The notes below the pieces were generated by a model that was not told where the DNA came from, searched no databases, and saw only the letters and a list, made by a program, of their open reading frames with translations. From assembly GCF_035222275.1 (NCBI RefSeq), contig NW_026946359.1, positions 3,968,001-4,032,000 on the forward strand: a stretch of 64,000 nt of DNA, in the 5' to 3' direction. The translations under genes and the position numbers were made by a program. Shown in pieces: positions 32,201 to 40,882 of this stretch. This stretch comes from Podospora bellae-mahoneyi (taxonomy: Eukaryota; Ascomycota; Sordariomycetes; Sordariales; Podosporaceae). How positions within the stretch are numbered: the stretch's first letter is position 1; every line of letters starts with the position of its first letter.

Positions 32201-34815
32201 GCAGCCGCGTCAGGTTCTTCAAAGCGTCGACAGCAAATCCCGCCCTAGGGGAAAGCCGGAGCGAATGGAGAAGTACGAATACGTTTCAGTTATTCCTACA
32301 TCATCACGCTTCGTCCAAGCTGCAGGAGTTCTTGAGATGCAAGATAGCAGCAATGCAGGGACTTTGGACATGAACTCTCCAGATGGTTTGGCAGATACGA
32401 GTGTTTTTAACTTTGCCTGAAGAAACGGGACCCAGACAAGTACCTTATTCCCGTGGTCCTCAACGGTCGCCTCAAGATATTCTTAGATTTATCCGTCACC
32501 GTTATGGTAGTTTCAACAAACTTCAACTTGCAAACTCAATTCAAGTCTGCATGCATAGTCCCAGATTGGCTACTGATGCTCTCCAATAGAGTCCTATCAT
32601 CTGGCAACGTTCATGTGGCCATTGGACACAACAACCCACCGATCCGGAACCATCTTCCCGGCGCGCCCTCAAGAGCTCCAGCAGCAATGTCACCTGCGGC
32701 CTGCCGTCGACAGCTATTGTTGGCTGCCGACGCTGCAACTATCTTCACGATCCGGGCTTGGCAGTCCACACCGGAAGCTGTCTCGTTGCTATCTCGCATC
32801 TTGCCAAGCATGCCGCCGACAATTTCCTTACATGGCAGGCTGAGGCGTATCCGGAGATATGTCCGGGGGTTCTGGCGGGGAGCACCGGGCCATTCCCGGG
32901 GGTTCTTGCTTTGCAGGTCGGCATGAGGTGCTATGGAATGGCAATTGCTCGCTGAATACACGGTTGAATACACAGTTCTAGACCTTTTGAAGGATATCTC
33001 GGCATTGCACGTTGGAAGCGAGTCAAGCAGACGTCGTGTGTAAGTGGATGTTTAATCAACAAGCACTTTCCTTTGACCTGTTTACATTCCACCCAGGAAC
33101 TGATCATGAGTTAAGTTTATGCTTCCCCATTCAGTAAGTAGCCTTCAACCCAGACGACCGAGAGTAACCATTGACTTCCGCATCCCACGATATCTTAAAC
33201 CCGTCTATGCCTATCTCTCCATCTCACCTTCCCTCTCGTGACGAGCTGCATATCTAGAAGAAATCCGGGTATCCCACGCTACATACATACCTAGTTCGCA
33301 CTATACAGTACGACCGATTAAATCGGTGGCGTTTCCTGTCGTGTCCCAGTTCTTTGCTCCCCTTCTCTCGCATCTTTCACACCGTTGTTGCAGCTGCAAG
33401 AACAGGGCATGGCAGTGTAGCTATGACAGCTTGCTTATCTCCCCGCCCCCCGCCCTTCGGGAAGCTCGTTGATAAGACGAACAAAAACGACACCAGAGAC
33501 CGGTGAACAAGGAATTGGGAAATTCTCTTAACCTTTTTACGACTAGAATGGTCCGGAACCGGATGTGGTTGAGGAAGATGCAACTGGGAATTGGGGAGGG
33601 AGGTAGGGAGGGGTGTTGGCATTCTTGGTGACTTCGTCATCTCTCGACCAGGTTATGTCATCTTTTTTTTTTCATATGAGGGGGGAACAATTGGGGTGAT
33701 TTAAACACACACACGCCATAAGAATCTAGAATTCCATAAACCTCCTCTAAACAAAGAGATATGCTGCGAGGGGGTTCTTGACCGAGTCGACAGCCACGTC
33801 TCTTCGGACCGAAATGTTTTAACTGCCGGCTTAACGTGGGGGGGATGGAGGATGGGGACGGGAAGAGTAACTAACCCCTCCTCTTGAGAGCTCATGGGAG
33901 AGCTGTTTCGTGTCACCACCACCCAACTTTGAAGCTTTTGCTCACCGAGGGGCTTGGGCGAGGTAGGTCGTAGCTTTAGAAGTTCCAATATGCGGGAGAG
34001 GGATGGATTGCGTAGCGTAGCAGTACAGTTGGTCTGTAACATCCCTGGTGTGCAGGTGTGCGGTGTGTGTGTGTGTGTGTGCCCTCATCCGACGAAGCTT
34101 TGACATAGGTAACAATACACACACAATGGGATGGGAGGACGGATCGGACGATGTGCTGCCACCACCTCACCCCTGGGATTTGGCAGCCCCCTCCCCACTT
34201 TCGTTTAAGCAAGAGTTGGGGTCTTGATCCGATGTCATTCATGGTGTGCCGTCACTTATAAGAAAAACACAAACAATCAGAGAAGACTTCCCGGTGGGAA
34301 CTTTGTCTAGAGGGTTGGTTGATGTGAGCTGTTATATGTGCGTTGTATGGTGTGAGTTACATCGGGTGGGCCTCCCGTGCAGCCGGGGTGGTTTGTGTGT
34401 GTGGTAGGGTGTGTGATGTGATTTTTGCCTGCCGGGCAAAGAGAGATGGGATGGGGATACACTGGGGGTGTGGGGGTTGTTTTTGTGAGGGAGGTGTTGA
34501 TAAATTGGTTGTTTGTTGTGAGATGCATATCCTTTGGTTTGATCTCACCCTGTCAATTCGCAAGTTTGGGGATGCCACTGATGGTAATGAGGACGTAAAT
34601 GTCGCGATTATTCGGTTTGATATCATGATCACCTATTCGAGCCCTGTCCTGGACGGTATCATGATGCCAGATGAACATGAGCATGATGTGAAAGTAGCCG
34701 AAATCTTAGTTGTAGACTTTTCCCCTGCAGCCCGCCCTATGTGCCCCTGAACACCATGCTTCCTTCTTATGTTGCCAATGCCAAAATGAACCCATCATAG
34801 TCATGAACAGCCAAC
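29293..34815. other. 5.5 kb region without a supported gene
   Basis: The longest gap in the window, between the REG1-like start (minus strand) and the 3' end of TRM5. Frames up to 176 codons (31333-31863) occur on several phases of both strands, overlap each other, and translate to Ser/Arg/Pro-rich sequence with no motif. The GC-rich 31.3-32.0 kb part opens frames in three phases at once, typical of GC-rich non-coding DNA. A short GT run lies at 34065-34080. It could hold a long 5' leader, regulatory DNA or a non-coding RNA; the sequence alone does not say. Confidence 0.5.
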
Positions 34816-36442
34816 CTAGTCCCTCGCCGCAAAAGCAACGGCAGCCGGAAGACGGAATGTAGCGCAGTACATGCTCTTGGCCGGCGCTACGTCTCTCACA
34901 TTGTGAACAGCAACCTCGCCTTCCCCATTGAGATTGTAGTCAATGTTACCCGGCTTCATGGGGAAACCAAGATACTTGGTAAGCCTTTCGCAGATATCAA
35001 TCAACGGTCTCTCGTCGTCGGCCTTGAGCGCGAAGCAGTGGACGTGAACAAGAGGCAGAAGAGTCTTCGTGGTGGGTGCGAAGAGGTTTTCTTGCAATTG
35101 ATAGATTCCCTTGAACGAGCCGACAAACTCGATTGCCGAGGCTGGCAGGTTCATGACGAAGTGCGAGATGGTGGGAGGGAGAGGATATGTTTCTGTGATT
35201 AAGGGCTTTAGCGGCTCCCGTACAAAACCGGGTGTGGTGGGCTTATCGGTCTTCCTGGACTTTGATCTCGGTCCAGGTTTTGTGATGACGACCTTTTCAC
35301 CCTTGAGGGATGCCGCTAGAATTTCATCCGTCGCTTGACGGATGAAACCGAGGCCATCCTCGCAGAAGGGACGAACAAAATCCTGGACCTTGTTCTTCTG
35401 GATGTTGGCCTTGAGACACTTGTAACTTTCGGGGTTCTTGTCGTTGGCCCAGACAAACACACGTTTTTTGCCGGCGGGGAGGGCAAAGGGGCCGATGCCT
35501 GCCATCACGTCGCATACTACCTCTCCTGGCTTGAAGAAGCTGATGATGCGGGTGTGTTCGTACTCGAGCTTGCTGTTCCAGTACACCTTGGAATAGTCGA
35601 AGTTGAAACTGCAGTTGTTTTCAGTGCAGGAGACGTTGAGGTCATCTTCGCCAGCCAAAACTTCGTACTGGAAGGTGCGGAACTCGGACTCGGCTCCGAC
35701 GTTGTCGACTTTGTTGATGACAGTCTTGATGCTGGGGTTCTTGTCAAGGATTATTTCTGCTACTACTTTTTTGTAGGGAAGGTAGCTATCTCGGAGGTTC
35801 AGGTGAGCAACGTGGCCTGCTACGTTGAAACCGGATGGAATCTCATCATGAAGTTCAGGGGGGAGGACCGACTCCATGGTGTCGCCTAGTTCGATGCAGA
35901 TGTGTGAGATTGCCATTCTAACAATGTATACAGTATCATGTGTCTCTTACGTGCGGTCCAGTAGTCATACTCGAGTGTGAGCTCATAAGGAATGACTGTC
36001 AACTCCTCTTTCTGAATTCCTTCTTGAATAACAGGACCCCATGTCGTCGGTTCTGAAATGGCGAGCAGTGGTTAGCATATGTACCCTCAAAACAGCATTA
36101 ATTTTGACACTATTTACCTTCAGCCTTCACACTTGGGTTGAGTAAGATACATTTGCGACCTTGCGCACCGAGCTCCTTATCTGGGTGAGACACAATGGGA
36201 GATATCCTGTCGACCTTGAGCATCTCCTGGCTTGTTTGAAGGGCCTTCCTGTAATGCGCAATGACCTTGGGGCTTTGTATGGCGGCGGCAGCCAAGTACA
36301 CCTTCTTGGTGAACAAGGCGCGGTTCAGCGCTGCACCGGCGCCTAAACGAACAACGGGTGGACGAAGAAAACTCATCTCCGCGTTTTCTTGTTGTCCTTT
36401 CACAGCGTCAACGCTTGGTGTGGTTCCGCTTTGGGCTTCCAT
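34816..36442 (-). CDS. TRM5: tRNA (guanine37-N1)-methyltransferase
   Basis: SAM-dependent enzyme that makes m1G37 next to the anticodon in cytosolic and mitochondrial tRNAs, preventing +1 frameshifting. Three exons, complement(34816..35885, 35951..36052, 36118..36442), 498 aa, introns 65 nt each. The last joint uses the TAG before GCGACACC at 35886, which gives YDYWTARDTMESVLPPE and the correct phase; a nearer TAG at 35918 would break the frame. Motifs: GHVAHLNLR, the tRNA-contact block NKVDNVGAESEFRTF, the SAM-binding DVMAGIGPFALPAGKK (268-283), NDKNPES (290-296) and NLPASA (388-393). The start is 36442 or the internal Met23 (nt 36376), from which SFLRPPVVRLGAGAALNRALF looks like a mitochondrial presequence. 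TRM5 shares a 522-bp divergent promoter region with the AlkB gene. Confidence 0.93.
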
Positions 36443-36964
36443 TCTCTCACAAAGTTAGCAAGTAATTGTAATGAGAAGAAGAAACCGAGCCTCAATTTAC
36501 CTTCTAAAAGTTGAGTGAGCGAACGGTGCCTCCTTCATGTGAGCGTAGATCTTGGGCACAAGGCTGAGTGACTCGGAGGGGTGAAATTTTGAGGGGGTCC
36601 ACAGCATTTTTCCAAATAACCAATGATATGAAACATAATGCGCCACTGTAATTGAAACCTTCAGCCTTGCCTGCTGGTGATGTCACCTCAGCCTGTTAAA
36701 GAACGGACGCGACAGTTCGGGCCTTTTAGTGCGCGTTTGCTTTTTCTGCCTGGAGATGCTGAACAAGTTCATCCCGTCTGCTAAAATAGAACGCCATTCG
36801 TATCACGATTTGGGACGGAAACCCCCCGAAGTCATATGCCGCTGCTTCCACTCTGGGAGCCGCTGACATGGTCGTTCGGTAAAGTCGTTGAAATAAGAGC
36901 ACTTTTCAGGCTGAAAACCTGGGGAAACTGTCGGAGAGATATCCCGACCTCCTCCTTTAACAAT
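36443..36964. promoter_or_regulatory. Divergent promoter region, TRM5 / AlkB-type gene
   Basis: 522 bp between two divergent start codons. It must hold both promoters. I can name no specific binding site in it. Confidence 0.6.
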
Positions 36965-38064
36965 ATGGCACAGAAAAGGACCATTCACTCATTCTTCACT
37001 CCGGATCCAAAGAAACAGCGAATCGCAACGATTGCTGACGAAGATGAGGTGAGGTTGGCTTTCTTTCAATGATGCGAAACTCCAGACTAACATTGGGATA
37101 GACACCCACTTACTCCTCACACAACACATACCCCTTTCCTATCAGGGACCTCTCGAAGTCCATCACTAAAGAGCTCACCTCCCTTCCAGCCAGACCAGGA
37201 AGGCCCATAAACGACCAACCAGAGTTAGACCTCATCTACTTTGAGCCATTCATCCCCTTCTACCTCGCCAAAGACCTCTTCCGCTTTCTCCTCTCTGAAC
37301 TCCCCTTCTACAGAGTAGAGTACTCCATCAAAAGATTCGGTGTTGAGACTCAAATCCGCACCCCCAGGTACACCACCGTCTTCGGACTCGACCACACCTC
37401 TCTCTTTGACGACGACAACCCCAGCATCATCCTCGACGCCAGAACCCACACTCAAATCAACAGAGGTGAAGCCTACCCACGGTACTCGCCCCGTCCAATA
37501 CCACAATGTCTCGACGCTCTCCGTAAATCAACCGAAGCGGCCACCAACTGCAAGTTCAACTTTTGCCTGGTGAACTACTATGCCACAGGATCAGACAGCA
37601 TATCCTTCCACAGCGATGACGAGCGGTTTCTCGGTCCAGAACCAGTTATCGCCTCCTTCAGCCTAGGAGCAGCAAGGGATTTTCTCATGAAACATAAACC
37701 TGTCTCACCACCCCCAGACGGCCAAACAACAGTATTCAAGCACCTCAAGTTACCCCTCGCGAGCGGCGACATGATTCTCATGAAGGGCAAAACCCAAGCT
37801 AACTGGCTGCACTCCATCCCGAAAAGAGCTGGCAAAAGCAGCCAGTATGGTGATGGAAGGATCAACATCACCTTTCGGAGAGCCATGGTGAAAGGAGGGA
37901 CTGATAATTACTATAACTACAATGTCGGCAAGGGTCCCGTTTTCAGATGGGATGACACAGCCAGGGAAATGAAGGAGTGGAAGCCAGCCCCCAAAGCCAG
38001 ACCGGAACGTAAATTGATCACACATCCCAAACCACAGAAGGATGAGCCAGAAAAAGCCGACTGA
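36965..38064 (+). CDS. AlkB-type 2-oxoglutarate/Fe(II) dioxygenase
   Basis: Oxidative demethylase of the AlkB family, probably of the ALKBH2/3 type that repairs alkylated DNA bases (1-methyladenine, 3-methylcytosine). Exons 36965..37048 and 37102..38064, 348 aa, 53-nt intron (GTGAGG..GGATAG). The iron ligands are His198 and Asp200 (SFHSDDE) and His265 (NWLHSIP); the 2-oxoglutarate site is the RINITFR pair (Arg281, Arg287). NYYATGSDSISFHSD and EPVIASFSLGAARDF are typical of ALKBH2/3-like members. Exon 1 encodes a basic N-terminus, KRTIHSFFTPDPKKQR, that looks like a PCNA-interacting PIP box although the leading Gln is displaced by one position. The C-terminal 50 residues are charged (Lys, Pro, Glu). 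RNA substrates are an alternative. Confidence 0.88.
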
Positions 38065-38262
38065 TTTTGAATTTTCCCAAAAGTCTATCACGGTATCTAA
38101 CATGCTCTTCGCTGGCAGAATGAAAATGACGAGACAGAAACAATGAAAAAAGAAACAAAACAAGAGAAAACCGCCGCCGTGTCGCCCAATAGCGTCCTCG
38201 TATGACCCCGTCCTCTATATCAAAACCCAGAAAGAAAGAAGAAAGGAAGAGCAATATCCGCC

Positions 38263-39339
38263 CTACCTCCCCATTCTCATCTGCGCCTTGGCAAACTTGC
38301 ACAACGCCCGATATAAAACCTGGTACCCCACCCCTTGGTTGTCCGGCACATGGAAAATCTCCGTCAACCGAATCTGCCACGGTGGGTAACCGGCAAGCTC
38401 AACAAAGGGACTGAACAACACAAGCAGGTCAGGCTCCTCCATGACACTCTCGCTCAGCTCGGCGTCTACGAGCTCGGTGGTGATGTCGACGGGCTGGAGC
38501 TTTTTACGCTGGGACATCTCGGCAAGGGTCTTGGTCAGGTCAACAATGGAGTCTCTGCCATCTTCGGCAGAGATGAGAAGAATATTAATGTTCTTGCGGT
38601 TCTCATTGTTGGGGCTGTTGCTGAGGGACAGGAGACCGGATTGGACTGGCGGGATGTGAGGGGCACCGAGCGAGACGGAGGGGAAGGAGGGGCCGAAGTA
38701 GGTTTGGAGACGCTGGGAGATGGTCTGGTGGGTTTCCTTGACGTAACCTTTGAGGATGCCAGTTTTCTCGTAGATGGAGAGCTGAGTGATGCCCGCGCTA
38801 GCGCACCAGGCGGCAATGTCGGCTGCTTCGTTGACGAGCTTTTCGAGGCCGGCTCCGCTGCGCCCTTGATCCTCGAGGGCCAGGATGACGCTGAGGTGTT
38901 TGGGAAGGCGACTGAGGTCTTTAATATCACGCTGTATTAACTCGGGGGAGTGGTGGTGGTGGTGATAGACGGTGTAGAAGCGGTTGCCAATGGCATGGTA
39001 AGCCTGGCGGAGGCGGATGTAGATGGAGAAGTAGAGGTGGATGAGGGCGTAGACGAAGATGTGGAAGTGGCGGCGGAGGAAACGGCGCAGACCCAGCTTG
39101 CCTTTGCGTTCTTCTCGTGAGACTTGGGAAAGAGAGGCTCTTCGGGTGCGATCGAGTGGTGGTGGGGGTGAGGGGAGGTATGGCTGTTTGATGCTTAACG
39201 TCAGCGTTGGTCGGATCACATGCTTTTGGTTTGGGGCGCGTACCTTGAGAAGGTTGACCTTCTCCTCGGGCGTCAGAAGCCTGTGACTGAACTTCTCATC
39301 CTTACGATACCGTTGCAGGTCTTTGGCGCTGAAGGGCAT
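38263..39339 (-). CDS. NUS1: Dehydrodolichyl diphosphate synthase complex subunit Nus1 (NgBR)
   Basis: Non-catalytic partner of a Rer2/Srt1-type cis-prenyltransferase at the ER; together they make the dolichol precursor used for N-glycosylation, O-mannosylation and GPI anchors. Two exons, complement(38263..39183, 39244..39339), 338 aa. The 60-nt intron (GTACGC..AAACAG) is stop-free and in phase, but splicing gives the conserved LTPEEKVNLLKPYLPSP. Start 39339 (MPFSAKDLQRYRKDEK) matches fungal Nus1; an upstream in-frame ATG at 39450 adds 37 unconvincing residues. A membrane segment sits at about 72-89 (IFVYALIHLYFSIYI). The cis-prenyltransferase-like fold follows (LPKHLSVILALED, AADIAAWCASAGITQLSIYEKTG, PDLLVLFSPF), with the C-terminal GYQVLYRALCKFAKAQMRMGR in place of the RxG catalytic tail. 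It converges with the AlkB gene 198 bp away. Confidence 0.88.
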   Translation of the reverse strand: MPFSAKDLQRYRKDEKFSHRLLTPEEKVNLLKVRAPNQKHVIRPTLTLSIKQPYLPSPPPPLDRTRRASLSQVSREERKGKLGLRRFLRRHFHIFVYALIHLYFSIYIRLRQAYHAIGNRFYTVYHHHHHSPELIQRDIKDLSRLPKHLSVILALEDQGRSGAGLEKLVNEAADIAAWCASAGITQLSIYEKTGILKGYVKETHQTISQRLQTYFGPSFPSVSLGAPHIPPVQSGLLSLSNSPNNENRKNINILLISAEDGRDSIVDLTKTLAEMSQRKKLQPVDITTELVDAELSESVMEEPDLLVLFSPFVELAGYPPWQIRLTEIFHVPDNQGVGYQVLYRALCKFAKAQMRMGR

Positions 39340-40882
39340 GGCGTATAGCAGCTTACCGTCGATGCCGGAGAGGTCGGCTGGGGTTTGGTTTTGTGGTGGT
39401 GTCCGTAAGCGTGGCTCCTTTATGATCCAGCAGAGTTGGGTTAGACGCAAGGATTATAGACTAATCTCCAAGACTACAACTTCCAAGAAACAATGTTGCC
39501 TAGACGGAATGTTCGGCTTCGATGTGGTAAGAAACAGGAAGAAAAGGGGGTTGCATACCTCGCCCAGTCTGGCGGCTCCCTTGGAAAAGTTGGACTCCAT
39601 TGCAGCTTCCCGGCACACACCACCCTTGCTCCGGGTAGGAATACCTGCTGCTCCTGCTGATACGGCGAATCGAGTGAGGTGAGTCTCGGTCAGCCACGTA
39701 ACTTCGTCGCGGTCTGCCAGTGACATCCGAGGCCAAGCATCTGGGTCCAGGCATGACGGAATGTGGCTGACGGTTTTTTTTTCTAGGAGCTTTTGGCAGC
39801 TGTGGGTGTGATTGGCTTGCAATTCAGCACGTGTTTTTCCGTTAGGAATCTAATACTCTAGCCTATACTTAAGAGCTTAGTATTTCTTTTATATTAAAAA
39901 GTGCTATTTATTTAAAAAAAAATTATAATTAGTCTTTTTCATAGTAAAATAAAGTAACATTAAATGCTTTTAGTATTAATATTATATTTTCATTAAAAAA
40001 TAATAGACTATATTATTAAATTTACTTACATATCCATAATAACCTTAAATATTAAAGTAATTTATTACTAAATTAACTAGTATTAAAATCTGGAATAGAC
40101 TTATATATTAGTTTTCAATAATTTAGAAGTTTAATTTTCTAATTTTGCGTTTTTTATTTATGAAAAATCTCAACTTTAAACAAATTTCTTAAATTAAAAT
40201 AGAATCAAAATTGCTACTAAAACTGTTTACTTTAATATTGTTAAGGATTGAATTTAGAATTTTTTTTAAATATTTTATAAACTTATAACTTATTTAGTAT
40301 CACTTCATTTTTAAAGATACTTTAAATACTTTGTTAATATTTAGAATATAGTAATTAGTTAAAACTATAGTTTATATAATAAGTTAGATATTTAAAATGT
40401 ATGTAGTTAACTTCTAAAGTATAATAAGCATATAATGCTAATATTGTAAGTTAAAGCTATTAAAAAAGCTACGAATTTGACCTGATCTAATAGAACTGAA
40501 AAATCGGTGCCGCGAGCCGATTGGGCCCTGAGTGAGCCCACCACAGGGCAGCCCACTGGGCCATACACGGGCCACACCTACTACCCAGCACCACCTCAGC
40601 CAGCCTACAGGGGATATGTACTGCTGTAACGGGACCCTTGGCGGAAGCTCCCCGCGGCAGCACCGCCTAACCTGAAGACCATTGACTATCCATTGAACCA
40701 CAAGCACATTCTACAAGTACCTACCTTACACCGAGGTGACAGCTATATCCAACGTACGACCAACTCACGACAGACGACGACAAATCCGGGGGCCATCACA
40801 CCAGCCCTCCCCCGGCCTGTACTAGACACTCCATGCGCTCTCCCTGTCGGGCCTTGAAGAGGTGACAATCGCCGCTGCCGCT
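39340..40882. other. Intergenic region containing an AT-rich island
   Basis: 1.5 kb between the divergent NUS1 and SEC10 genes. The centre (39842-40480) is an AT-rich block listed separately. The right-hand 400 bp, from about 40490, is GC-rich again and should hold the SEC10 promoter. Confidence 0.6.
39842..40480. repeat. AT-rich island, probable RIP-mutated repeat relic
   Basis: About 640 bp of very AT-rich sequence, dominated by TA, TTA and AAAT strings, with sharp edges against normal DNA on both sides (CAGCACGTG before it, a GC-rich block after it). No frame over 60 codons crosses it. In this group of fungi such islands are usually transposon copies destroyed by repeat-induced point mutation (C-to-T, TpA-rich). 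The original family cannot be told from this sequence, and no end repeats were found. A non-RIP AT spacer is the alternative. Confidence 0.65.
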
